Part shown: piece by piece, positions 20,098-31,833 of the stretch
Numbering within the stretch: the stretch's first letter is position 1
Layout: every line of letters starts with the position of its first letter
NCBI GenBank assembly: GCA_021927905.1
Contig: BLLK01000020.1
Span: 62,001 to 126,000 of the forward strand
Length of the DNA: 64,000 nucleotides
DNA from: Chaetoceros tenuissimus
Taxonomy: Eukaryota > Bacillariophyta > Thalassiosirophyceae > Chaetocerotales > Chaetocerotaceae
Direction of reading: 5' to 3'
The notes under the pieces: generated by a model
Database searches by the model: none
What the model was told of the DNA's origin: nothing
The model's input: only the letters and a program-made list of their open reading frames with translations
Program-made: the position numbers and the translations under genes

Positions 20098-23000
20098 ATG
20101 GCGGACATGATGTCACCAACAGTGGCTGACAGAGATGCAGAGATTGCAGCTCTTCAAACAGCCTTTGATGAGTACATCGCTTCCTCTCGAGAATTAGAAG
20201 ATGAACTCGATGCTGAACTGGCTAAGATGCGTAAGTAATAAATTGATTGGTAGAAATAGTGATAGTAGTGCTTATAGAGAGAGAGAGATAAGAGAGGCGA
20301 AGAGATTAGCAGCAGTAGAAAATAGAAATTGAAAATCAATTTCAAAAAGATTCATTTCAAATGAGATTTCCTTCTTCGTCTCTTTGGTCATCTTTCCCTT
20401 CTTTAATTTCTTTTCATTTTCTAATTGACTAACACTCTTCACTCTCCTACTCCTACTATCAACAGAGGAAAAACTGGCAGAATCATCGGCTGCAAACGCC
20501 GCACTCATATCCCAACTCGAATCGCTAAACCCACAACTATCCGCACTCGAAAAGGCCTTATCCACCACCAAATCCAAACTCGAAGCGGAATCGACTGCTA
20601 AACGAGAAGCGGAACTCGCACAAGAAGAAGCAGAAGCGAGATTACGTGAAGCAGAAGGCACAATTGATAAACTCAAGGTTGAAAATGAAGAAGCACATGA
20701 ACAACTTGCTTTTCGAGAGGAAGAAGTGGAAGAAATGAGACTCGAGTTGGAAGTGGAAAAAGAGAGGCATACTGTAGAGTTGGAAGAACTAGCCGCTCAA
20801 CTACAGCAACAACAGAAATCTGATACTAAGGATACTTCTGGTGATAAAAAGGATGAATCTACATCCAAGCAAGCAGCTACCAAGGATGATATCAGTGTCA
20901 TGACGGACGATGAAGATTTTGTCACCATGGCGGTCAACTCTAATGATCAAAATCAAGATGATCAAGAAGATTACATCAAGAGACTTGAAGATGAACTGGA
21001 AGATGTTACCGAACAATTGATTGAAGCAGAGACCAACATCAGTAATATGGAAGGGAAATTATCCGCTGCGGAAAAGAAAAAGACCGAGTTAGAGGAAAAA
21101 ATTACTTCACTTGAGACCAACATGGAAGAACTTCAAAAGGCTTCCGAAGAGGAAAAGACCAAGGCTATGAATGAAAAGAATAGTGAAGATGCTGCCAAGG
21201 CTTCCAAAGAGGAACTTGCACTCTTGAATGAAGAACTATACCTCACTCAAGTCGAACTTAAGACTGCAGAACAGGATTCCAAAACTATGAAGGAGAACTT
21301 CTCCAATATGGAAAAGGAATACAAGGCGAAAATTGAACAACTTTCCAAACAATTGGATGAAGCCAAGTCAGGTGTGTCAGATGTTGGTGGAGAAGTGGAT
21401 GATTTGAGAAAAGCTTTAGAAGAGAAACAATCGGAATCAGAATCACTCAGAGATGAAGTTGCAAACTTGACACAAGCTCTGAACAATGCCAAGGCGGATT
21501 ATGAAAAGACTCAAGAGGAATTGGATGAATTGCGTAATGCCTTTGATGAAAATGAAGAGAATATTCGTCAATCCTCTGCGGCGAGAGAAGAAGAACTCAT
21601 CAAGCAGCATAGACGTGAAATTCAAGATTTGCAAGCGGAACTACTTGCATTGCAAGAATCCAATGCGGCAATGAAGGCTGCCAATGAAAAGGCATCCGGA
21701 CCATCTGCTGCAGAAGTGGATCTTCAATCGAAACTTGATTCCAAACAAAAGGAACTTGAAAGACTTAAAAAGGATCTCGAAGAAGAACGTAATGAAAATA
21801 CCAAAGCCAAGAGAAAGATTGAAGAACTATCCGCTGGGAATAGAGCACTTATTGATGGAGCCATGGGAACGAAATCATCTACCAATCCACAGAAATTGGC
21901 AAAGTTTGCTTCTCATCATGAACTTCAAGTGGAACAAGAGGATGAAGCTACCTCCGAATTCTATCGTTCTCATGCGAGATCTAGACATCGTTTCCCACAT
22001 GAACCTTCCAAAAGAGCTAGATCGAGTTCTCCAACCACTGTCGTTCGTCTAGAACGTGAAATTTCTACTCAAGTCAACAAGGCCAAGTCTCTTGCTTCCG
22101 AATGTGAAGAACTTAAATCACAAAAGAGAATGTCAGATGTCAGAGTGAAACATTTGGAAAATGATGTTGCACAATTGCGCAAGGATGTGGATGCTGCGGA
22201 AGCGAGATCGGATAATCTTGTCAATGTGGTTGCATCCGGTATCTCTAATCCAGAAGCACGTGATGATGGTGAAGATCTTGATGGAGATATTGAAGAAGTA
22301 TTGGCAAAGGGAAACAAGGAGGAGATTGAAACTGAAGTACGTGCGCTGGCACGTAAGGCAACCATGCAGAAGGAGCATAATGCACAGCTTCTTGTCAAGA
22401 TCTTGAAATTGCAAGGTAATATTCAAGTATGTGCTCGTGTACGTCCAATGACTAGTAGTGAGATCAAGTCTGGAACCAAGAGAGTAGTAGAGCCATTGAG
22501 TGAGGCGGAAGTTGGAGTATTTGATGAGAGAACCAAGAACTGGAAGTCATTCTCGTTTGATAAGGTATGGGGACCTGATTCTCATCAGCTTGGAGTATTC
22601 CAAGATGTAGAGCCACTTGCTCTGAGTGTAGTGGATGGATACAATGCATGTATCTTTGCATATGGTCAAACGTAAGTCTTCAGTTGCTATTTTTGCTTTA
22701 TTTGAACTTTGTCAGATATACTGACACTAACTCTCGCTTCTTTTTTTCCTCCTTTTCACAGCGGATCCGGAAAAACTTACACTATGGAAGGAGGACAAGG
22801 ACTTGATCGCGGTATCTCTTTCCGTACCATTGAAAAGGTATTCAACCTTCTCAACTACCGTGTTATCAAGCAAGATGCACTTATCCGCAAGATGCAAGAT
22901 GCACAAAAGAATGGAAATGGATCACCAGAAAATATTGAAGGAAAATTCACATTTGAAATTAAAGTGGGTATGCTTGAAATCTACAATGATGCAATCTACG

Positions 23001-24385
23001 ACTTGCTTCAGAAGAAATCCAAGACTACAAAGAGACAAGCACTGGAAATTAAGCGCAATAAGGAGGGGCGTATTGAAGTAGAAGGATTGGCTAAGGAGAA
23101 TGTCACTAGTGTCAAGGATGTAATCAAGATGTTGAAGAAGGGTAACGAGAACCGTTCTACTGCTTCTACAGATATGAATGAGCATTCTTCTCGTTCCCAT
23201 ATGGTTCTCACTGTAGATGTAGTATCTGGAGTCCAAGGAGAAGAACCAACCAGTGGTACTCTCTACTTGGTAGATTTAGCAGGTTCTGAACGTGTCAGAA
23301 GAAGTAATGTAGAGGGAGACAACTTGAAGGAAGCAGCACAGATCAACAAGAGTTTATCTGCACTTGGAAATGTGATGGAAGCATTGGACCGTAAGGCATC
23401 TCACGTTCCTTACCGTGATAGTAAATTGACATATCTGTTGCAAGATAGTCTTGGAGGCAACTCCCGTACAATGATGGTTGTAGCAGTCAGTCCAACTGGC
23501 GCATCTTTTGATGAAAGTATCCATGCATTGAATTTTGCAACCCGTGTAAGAAGAATCAAGATTGGATCTGCAAAGCAAAATGTCGCATCCAAGAATCTCG
23601 AAGAAACTGTCAAGAATTTGAATGCAGAACTCAAGAATCTCGCAAGAGCCAAGAAAAAGAGCGAGGAACAATTATCATCATTGAAACGTGACAATACTCG
23701 TATCCAACAGAGACTCAAGTCTTCAAGTGAAGCCCGTAGCAAGACAGTGGATGAAGGCCGTACATTGGCAGTATTGAAGCAATCCAATGCTCAAATGACA
23801 TCTCGTTGGCAGAAAGAAAAGGATATGCATGAGAAGGCAGTAACAGACTTGGAAGAAACCAGAACAGAATCCAAAAAGTTACAAACTCAATTATCCAAGG
23901 CCAAGAGAGAGATTGAACGTTTGTCCAAACTAATTACAGAAAAGGAGGAACAACAAGATCGTCTCAAGAATGATTTGAGAACAGCCAAGACTCAGAGTAA
24001 TACTGATAAGTTACGTGCTCGCAAGGCTGAAATGTTACAGAGTCGTACACCAGGAAAGGGAACTGGAACTTCCAAGCCAAGTCGAAGAAGTGACATTGAT
24101 ACTTCTAAAATCAAGGATGTAGATCCAGCAGAGGCAAGAGAGAAGGTATTGGTAATGTTGAAAGAACATGATCCAAAGAAGGTGGACAAGATCGATGCAA
24201 TCATGGATCGTTTCAAGGGAAGAGAAGGCTTTTTATTGGTCAAGATGGAAGCAAGGTATGAAGGTGGCAGCACAGGAGGTTCTGCTGGTGGCAGTGGTAC
24301 GAATGGCAATACTGCAAGAAAGAAGAGAAGCGATTTAGCCATGGCAAGACATATGGAACGTATGCGAAGTAAGAACAAGGTATAA
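20098..24385 (+). CDS. Kinesin-14-like motor protein (3 exons)
   Basis: Exons are 20098-20230, 20466-22671 and 22762-24385. Both introns begin GTAAGT and end CAG (235 and 90 nt), and the joined frame is 1,320 residues. Residues about 1-690 form a long coiled coil with an acidic insert. The neck-motor junction LKLQGNIQVCARVRP fits the kinesin-14 neck that precedes the motor. The motor has the P-loop GQTGSGKT (about 777-784, split by intron 2), switch I NEHSSRSH (about 917) and switch II DLAGSE (about 950). A further ~280 residues follow, with coiled coil and a Gly-rich basic end, so the motor is central rather than terminal. Expected role: minus-end-directed, ATP-driven microtubule motor in spindle or cargo transport. 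The motor class is inferred from the neck only. Confidence 0.92.
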
Positions 24386-24502
24386 ACTTTTTTGAATATG
24401 CAATTTTAAAGAATGCAATATGTTATAAAGAAGGAGTGAATGTAGTGACTAAAAAGGTATTAGGACATTGATTTACCCATTTCTTATATAAATTATATTG
24501 TT

Positions 24503-25396
24503 TTATTCTAGAGTCAAATCTACATCAATTGTAGTTGCAGCATGACCATTGTTTCCCCTGTTTCTACGATTTCTATTCCGTTGTCGATTTCTTCTCCGCC
24601 TATTATGTATCCGATCCAAAGAACGCTGATCCATGGTATGTGTATCTTCATTGTCACTATCTAATAATTCAATGACATTTCTCTTGCTTTGATTAGCATT
24701 TGTTGGCTGTTCATCATCGCTTTCCAGTAATTCAATAACATCATCACTGCTTCTAGTTTGCTTGTTGCTTCTATGTTGCGGTTGTGAAGTTGAGGCTATC
24801 GAAGTACCATTACCTGTTGTACTACTAGACCCACCTCTTTCTATTTCTATATTTTGAGTCCTTTGCTGTACTTGCGGCGATATAGTTCCTTGTCTAGTTT
24901 CTTGTAAAGCATCTTCATTTCTATTCACATGTTGAGTCCCATTTCTATTTCGATCGGGAGTTGAGAAGTTATCTTTGTTGAGATCCAATTGATTTATCAA
25001 ATCGTATTCTTGTCTATCCTCTGTTCGTCTTCTCTTTTTACCGGAATGAGTCACCACTGCTGTAGTAGTAGTTCTATTTCTTTGACAGTTATTATCATTA
25101 CTAGCAGCACTAGCCGTCGTCGTCATGATGATATCATCGATGAGAGGTAATTTGACAGAATCGAACCAATGATGCTTTTCATAAATAATTTCATCAGAGT
25201 CAAGGACTCTTTCTGAATGACATTCTTTACATTGAATCTCTTTGTAAACTGTTTGAATGGATGCATCGTCATCTTGATCATCATCATCTGAAGAGTGAAG
25301 TAAATCGACAGTACTACTGGTGGTACTCCTGCTGCTACTGATGGACTCCTTTTCTTGAAGAGAATTCAAATTTCGAGGAGATTCAAAGAGACTCAT
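24503..25396 (-). CDS. Disordered protein with three SUMO-interacting motifs
   Basis: 297 residues with an ATG at 25396. It is Ser/Asp-rich at the N-terminus with one CKECHSERV segment (a CxxC that could bind zinc) and a basic cluster GKKRRRTED that could act as an NLS. Three SUMO-interacting motifs follow: DDVIELLESDDE (about 219-230), NVIELLDSDNED (about 240-251) and IDVDLTLE at the extreme C-terminus, after an Arg/Asn-rich run. Tandem VIEL-plus-acidic motifs are typical of poly-SUMO readers such as SUMO-targeted ubiquitin ligases, but no RING is present. It is tail-to-tail with the kinesin gene. Probably a nuclear SUMO-binding adaptor (inferred). Confidence 0.75.
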   Translation of the reverse strand: MSLFESPRNLNSLQEKESISSSRSTTSSTVDLLHSSDDDDQDDDASIQTVYKEIQCKECHSERVLDSDEIIYEKHHWFDSVKLPLIDDIIMTTTASAASNDNNCQRNRTTTTAVVTHSGKKRRRTEDRQEYDLINQLDLNKDNFSTPDRNRNGTQHVNRNEDALQETRQGTISPQVQQRTQNIEIERGGSSSTTGNGTSIASTSQPQHRSNKQTRSSDDVIELLESDDEQPTNANQSKRNVIELLDSDNEDTHTMDQRSLDRIHNRRRRNRQRNRNRRNRGNNGHAATTIDVDLTLE

Positions 25397-26249
25397 TGCA
25401 GTATCATGACTGACAAGTAAAGATGAAACTAATTGATAAACAGGTTTCTGTATTCATTGATTCTTCTGGTACCATAGTAAAAACAAGCAAGAAGAGAGAT
25501 GAGAGACTTTCTTTCTTTTTCCTCTACCGCCCTGTTCAAAAATACACATGAGCTAAATTATTATTATTGACTTCGCTCTTGACATGATGGGAACAATGAC
25601 ATTTATTTCGTGTGAGATAATCATTTGCGATAGTTCCAACACAGAAGAATGAAGTTGATGAAGTCTAATGTAGAATATCAGTCATACTTACAATAGATAT
25701 ATAAGTTGGAGTAGGTTTTGAAGTAAGTATATTCGAATAATTTTTCTTCATCATCTCGGACATTATTGATTTGGTACGTAGGAAACTATACCTACGAAGA
25801 AATGATATGGCCATACAAATTGATGAATACGTACGACAACACTTTAATACTGATGTTGGTATACATACATGGACACAATTATGCAATATTCAATTATTTG
25901 ACCAGCTCTTGTTTGTGTTTACTGCTCCAATTTTTGCTTGTCAAACAAATACTTATATAATATTATGAATTGTTACGAATTATGAGATTGATAAAATTGG
26001 TATAGTTTCAATTGAAACATCCTTGTTTCAAATCGCATGGTAGTTTCTTCCTTTTCTTTTTCTCTCTTTTCTTTTCTCCCTTTTCCCCTTCTTTTCGTTT
26101 TCTATTTTATCCAAAACAAACACCTGTCAAAACACCTGCCCTTCTGACGAACTTCTGACGACGAAGTGCACCTCACTTTTATGTACTCACACGGCACTCA
26201 CAATCGACGATTGTCTTCTCTTTTCTTTGTTGTGTTGAAAAGATATGCC
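25397..26249. other. Gene-free stretch between divergent genes
   Basis: It contains CT-rich tracts (about 26045-26095) and a ~70-bp segment at about 25588-25660 similar to 30122-30175. Short frames near 25770-25968 lack recognisable domains. Confidence 0.4.
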
Positions 26250-26258
26250 TATATATAC
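26250..26258 (+). promoter_or_regulatory. TATA-like box
   Basis: TATATATAC about 50 bp before the ATG at 26300. Assigned by position and sequence only. Confidence 0.35.
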
Positions 26259-26299
26259 TCTATGGCGTGATACTTTTCATTCTATTCTACCTTTAAAAA

Positions 26300-28503
26300 A
26301 TGAGAGTCAACTACTGGTTTCCTCTTTTTCAAAATTCTCTATTGGCTGTCTTCATCTCATTATTACTAAGCAGTATTTATGTATCATCATGCTACGGAGA
26401 TGAATTGCCCTTTTTGAAACCTATGGAAAAGGACCCTAGAACTGGAACAATCAAGGTTGGAGTTGTTTTTTTATACTATAACGAGTTTGTAATGGATCAA
26501 AATACAAAAGATTTTTTGACTGCATACTATAAGACGCAACCAGAGTATTACTTTGATTGGGCGAGTTATGGAAATGCCAATATTGACATTGAGTTTTTCT
26601 ATCACCCTCTCAATATGTCTGAGAAAACAAATAATGGAGATTGCCGACCTCATCCTGGAAACATTTTTGATCAAGTGGAAGGATATGACTCATCGACATT
26701 CATTGTTCAAGCATTGGAACGTCTCACTACTCAAGGGTGTTCAGGGGGTTGTGGTGCAAGCCTTGGTGTGATTGAGTGCACCACGGGGTATCAGTATATC
26801 AATGGGGATGTATTTCCTTTGTGTGATACTTCTTCCACATCTGATATTTGCGCACGCACTTTTGTACATGAATTATTACATGGTCTCGGACTAGGGTAAG
26901 CTGTTTCTACATTATATGATAATATCATCATCGCACTAGCTAGTACTATTTGACTTTTTATTCATATCTCATTCTTGATTGCATTATTCTCGACAGCTAT
27001 CATTCGAATGGATACGGATGTACCGACGAAGAAATTGCAGCTTTTCCTGACACAACATGGAGGGACTGTAAACATGTTGAATATGGAAGTCCCTTTGATG
27101 CACTTGGAGGGCAGCGCTTAATTGATTTTGAACCAATGATTTCTAACGGTGTCGCAGCCAAACAAAGATACGATTTGCATTGGATTGACAGTAATGATAT
27201 CATTGTACTCGAAAAATCTGATTCGCCTTCGACTTGGACAGAAACAACTCGCACAATTACTATCTCTTCATTGGATACCTTTTCGAAAGGTACCGCTGCT
27301 GTCATTCGTTTTACTCATGAGTCTCTGCAAGGCCTAGGTTTATTATGGTTGGAGTACCGAGCAGGGAACTACTTCGATAGCAATGTTCCACTTCAAAACA
27401 GTGGTATCTTTGCATATCATAATGGTAATGTTCTCATCGATTTAGATCCAAGTGACAACTTTACACATGTGTCTCTTGATGTGGGAAATGAATGGTTTGA
27501 TCCTTCTTCAGGTTTGAAACTTGAGACATTGAGTGTAAGCCAAAGTAGTGCAGATGTAAGAGTAACATTCTCATCACCTGCTGCATGTACTCTTGGGCAG
27601 CCTAAGCTCTCCGAAGGACTGTTTGGAGAATACCTTGTTTATCTTGTTCATTCAAATGACTTGGAAACGTATCAACCAAAGGATGGAGATAACCAATATA
27701 GCACACAACCATGGGATCCTGTTCAATATGACAAGACAAACGCGCAAGTTCTGAGTTTCTGGGAAACTCCAGAAAGGTACACTTACAAAGCAATCTTTAG
27801 ATATGAAGTATATGTGCAGAATGGTGATAGTGCAGTATGCGGAGACTCTGTTCTATCTGTTCGCTCGTCGACTCTCCCAAATGGATGGAAATTAGAGTCT
27901 TTTACCTATTGGAACAAACCTACAGTTGGTGGAAAAGGCTCGCAGCCTCTTTACTTTTTTGTCGCTGTTTCTCAGGATACTCTTGATGGAGCCTATGAGA
28001 TACTTGTAGAAGTTTATAATCAGGACACTGGTATAGTTAGCCCAGAGCTTTATAGATTGTGGATATGTGTTGGTGGGTTCAATCCTTGGTTCTTTGGAGT
28101 TGATAACGACCGGTTCCCTTCTTGGAAGTGTCATATTAATAATTCTTTTACTGGTATTGAGCCAGAACCTGCGGTAAATCCAAGATTATGTGCGGACTCA
28201 CCTCTTAGAATGAAAGTGTACATCGAGAAAGAAGGGAAAGAAAAAATGAAGTCCTGCACATGGGCAGGGCGCATTGCAGATAAAGTTTCTGAACGATGCA
28301 ACCTTCCAGGGGTGAATACACATTGCCCAATCACGTGTAGTCAAAATTGCGAGGGAATTGATTCTGAATCTCGTTTCAAAGTCGTGTTTCCAGATGGAAG
28401 AAAAAAGAATCGCTATTGCAGTTTTGTGAGTAGAAAACCCTCACCAAGATGCGGTTATGAAGGAGTGCGTAATACTTGTAGGAAAGTCTGCTGGTTGTAT
28501 TGA
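26300..28503 (+). CDS. Secreted M11/M6-like zinc metalloprotease with Cys-rich tail modules (2 exons)
   Basis: Exons are 26300-26895 and 26997-28503, with a 101-nt GT-AG intron inside the zinc site, giving 700 residues. The first ~33 residues form a signal peptide (LLAVFISLLLSSIYVSSCYG). The metal site is HELLHGLGLGYH (H190, E191, H194, then H201), metzincin-like but with the third His one residue later than in HExxHxxGxxH. The middle region is a beta-rich, protease-associated-looking domain. The C-terminus has two Cys modules (SCTWAGR...CNLPGV..HCPITC and YCSFVSR...CGYEGV...CRKVC) of a type I associate with secreted diatom proteins. Likely an extracellular or cell-wall protease. Confidence 0.8.
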
Positions 28504-28739
28504 AGAACCATAATTGAGGTCTCTAAGCTTGGTGAGAATCATCCTTCTACTGTAGAATATTGAATCATTACAGTTTGCTCAAACTGATAATGATGATGGT
28601 CACGATCAAGAACAAAATGAAGATTTGCTCATACTGGAAACAGTGTGAATACCGTCCCATTAATGTTACATATATATTCAATCAAATAAGTTGAAAGTGC
28701 ATGTTATAATAAAAAGTTTCATTTTAGTCTACATAGAAA

Positions 28740-29051
28740 ATGTCGAAAAGGAAGATAGACTACGAGAAATATGAAGTTCTCTTCGCTGTTTTGATCTTCG
28801 CACTAATGACCTTCACCATTTTATACACCTATCAAACTTTACTTCTATTTGCAGAACAAGCTGATGCATGGGATCAGCTTCACAAATTTATCCAATCTTG
28901 TACCATAGACGGCGATGATGAGCAAAGTTTCGAAAAGCTTGGGAAATTTATTGAAAGTGCCAAGGAAACGTTCAATTGGAACTTTATTGTGAAGGAAAAG
29001 CATGAAACTTCGAAAAACGCAGTGAGTCTCCGGGAAAGTGTACACTTCTAG
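28740..29051 (+). CDS. Small single-pass membrane protein
   Basis: 103 residues: a basic head (SKRKIDYEKYE), one transmembrane helix at about 13-34 (LFAVLIFALMTFTILYTYQTLL) and a soluble helical tail with a few acidic residues. The last ten codons (AVSLRESVHF) and the stop lie inside the left inverted repeat of the neighbouring element, so the C-terminus was probably supplied or trimmed by that insertion. Unknown function, and it may not be a real gene. Confidence 0.45.
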   Translation: MSKRKIDYEKYEVLFAVLIFALMTFTILYTYQTLLLFAEQADAWDQLHKFIQSCTIDGDDEQSFEKLGKFIESAKETFNWNFIVKEKHETSKNAVSLRESVHF

Positions 29052-29919
29052 AACTTTTCGGAAAAGTTTTGTAAGTTTTTACCACTTTCATGTACTCGTA
29101 CAGTACAATTTTTCATGAGATTAATATTGAGAGTAGACTGTTGTTGTGTAAATAAAGTGCTACTTTTGTAAGAAACATAATCATAAACTATACTTTATTT
29201 TTAAAATGTTTGAAGTAGCATGAAGCTTCAGGTTTATCATTAAACAAGGCACATTGTCTGCTACAATGTTCGTTCTGTAGAATTTTCAGGATTTGCCAAA
29301 ATGTTCCAAAGTTGCCAAAATGTTCCAAAATTGCCAAAATGTTCCAAAATTGCCAAAATGTTCCAAAATATCCAGAATTGCCGAAATCTCCAGAATAGTC
29401 AAAGGAACACTTTGTTGTTCTTATCTTGAATTGCAGATTTCGCGGAAATTATATTGTATTTATTACGTATTTACTACGGAGGGGGCAAATATTTTACGCC
29501 AAATCTGCAAATCCAAAGAACAACAAATTGTTCTTCACAAAAAAATATCCAAAATGTTCCAAAATATCCAGAATGTTCCAAAATATCCAGAATGTTCCAA
29601 AATTGCCAAAATGTTCCAAAATTGCCAAAATATCCAAAATGTTCTAAAATTGCCAAAATTTGCATGTAGCTTTCCCCGTTCCCCTACAGATGATACTTTC
29701 AACTAGACGATTTATCACGGGCAACAATGCCTGTTGCCTATACTTTGGACATTCAAAGTTGCAGATAACCAGATCTCTTTACTTTTAGATTCCGAGTTTA
29801 TTTTACGTATTGACATTCTTGTTTTCTAATTTCTTTTTTCCAGATTTTTTACATTCTTGGAAAAAACTTACAAAACTTTTCCAAAAAGTTCAAGAAGTGT
29901 ACACTTTCCCGGAGACTCA
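29023..29919. mobile_element. 897-bp element with 58-bp terminal inverted repeats (MITE-like)
   Basis: Bases 29023-29080 and 29862-29919 are inverted copies, 56 of 58 matching by eye, with outer ends TGAGTCTCCGGGAAAGTG. The interior encodes no transposase and holds two clusters of a 19-bp repeat. No clear target-site duplication is seen, so a foldback or local inverted duplication remains possible. The close arm identity suggests it is fairly young. Confidence 0.65.
29296..29660 (+). repeat. Two arrays of GCCAAAATGTTCCAAAATT-type repeats
   Basis: The 19-bp unit and 9-10 bp half-units (ATATCCAGA, TTGCCAAAA) recur about four times at 29296-29400 and about ten half-units at 29545-29655, both inside the inverted-repeat element. 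A plus frame through them encodes monotonous PKCSK/NVPKLP peptides, best read as repeat translation. Confidence 0.8.
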
Positions 29920-31833
29920 GTGATAAAAGTGCTGTCGAAAAGAATTTTAACAACTTTGGCATGTTTCCTCTTTCCTCAGTTGTTAAAATTCATATACCAC
30001 GAACACTTGGTCTCGAAGGCTACGAGGATGCTGCCGAGATGATGAGCTGTGTTTATCAACTTGTCATTTTCTCCCAAACGAGTTTAGCTAATTTATAGAT
30101 ATTGACGCCGATGCGATATCTGGAACAATGACCTTTCATTTCATTTGCGTTAGTTGTAACGACAGAGGAATGAAGTTGCGGCTACATTGACTTGGTTGGA
30201 CCAAATGAATCAAAGAGAATAATATTTTAGATGTCATTTTATTTGCAATGATTCATTTCATCTTACTTATTCAAGCTAATTGAAATGATTTTTTCTTGCA
30301 TAAATCTTCAAAATAAATAAATTGACAAATTTTATACGAAATCGAATTTGTTGTGTTCCAACGAGCGAGCGAGCTTATTAATCCTCGATACAAGAAAAAC
30401 ATTATATATTATAGTGCATTATATTCTATCTTATATATAATCTAGGCTGGCCATTAGCTAGTACCTTACTGTGGTGTACTACGACTCTAAATTCTAAATT
30501 CTACTCGAGACCATCATTGCTGCAGCCTGCCATTCTCGTACTTCAGCACATCAATCCTAATGCTTTGAAATAAAAGTGTACTGCTACAATACTAGCTCCT
30601 TTCAACTGACACTATGTAACTGCTACAGGTACAAAATAAAAAGACAATTGTTGCATACGTATATCATAGACTAGGGTAATTATACAGAAGGTTTTCTTCT
30701 CACGTTATTCTACATGCTGTGACCATGTTCTTGTTTACAACCTGTCCCTTCACTTGATGAGATACTACTGTAGGTGTTCTTGGTTCCATGTGCTCTATCG
30801 TAGTACGGGCAACAAGAATTGAAGGATTATGGTCATCTTTTTCGATAGATGACTGTACGGATGTTCATTTGCTGAATAAACCACGAGTAGAAGAAGTAAG
30901 AGAGAAAGTTCTTCGAAACTAGAGCAAAGAAGACGTTCGTTCAAAGTTGATAGACCAGTCACTAAGAGGCAAAGTACCACCACCAAGAAGCAGCAAGTTT
31001 TTCGATATTCTTTGTCTTTATTTCGCCCGATGCAAGTATTCAGCACATCTAGCTATTTGTACCATTCTTTTCCTATGATAACAAGGTGGACTTGAAGAAA
31101 TATACAACCATAATAGAAGCAACAATCTAGACCTCATCACTCGTGGCACGCCACATCAGCACATCAGCACATTTCGAGCGAGATAGTATCATGAGATCAT
31201 GACTTTATGGAGACGAGAGCGACGAATGAGACATGAGAAACTCCTTGTCCTCCCATCTTCCTTCTTCTTCATGAGATTCTCATTCATAAATCATTGGCAC
31301 GACATTGCGATAGCATAGGAACCATTCTCAATTCACAGTCATCTCTCACGGCTCTCTGCTATCTACGGCAACTACTACAGAGATTCGTCTGCTTCCACAA
31401 AAGATCTGCAATCGGAGTAGTGATGCCTAACCACGTTCCACATTCAAGTACGTGTTACGCTTTCACAAGTCATACTGAAAATGGAAGAGTCATTTTTAAA
31501 GAGCGGAGATTTGGAGGAATGTAATAGTGATTGGCAGTTGCTGATCAATCTAACTTCGCTCAATCCCGAATATTACTATCGCCCAATATGGCTAAAAAGG
31601 TCTAATATGCTGACGTCATCTACAGTACATAGGTTCACATGTCCAAACAGTCATCACAAAAGAGTCATAACAAAAGTCATTTCCAATTAGTAACCCAAAT
31701 TGCTTGCAAAAGTGCTCGACAAGCAATTCTTCGTCAGTTGAAACACATAATCATCTTCCCATAAAAACAATAAACGCGTTTTGTAATCCCTCAAAACTCA
31801 AAAGCAAAACATTGACTCAATATCTAATCAAGA
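29920..31833. other. 1.9-kb gene-free stretch
   Basis: No supported gene. Several 60-83 codon frames (for example minus 30795-31046) have no recognisable domain. AT-rich ATATATTATAG-like runs lie near 30400-30440. The right end is the promoter of the protease gene at 31834. Confidence 0.45.

Noticed and set aside
29293-29706. A 137-codon plus frame of PKCSK/FQNCQN peptides
   Set aside because: It is the translation of the 19-bp repeat arrays inside the inverted-repeat element, with no independent coding signal.
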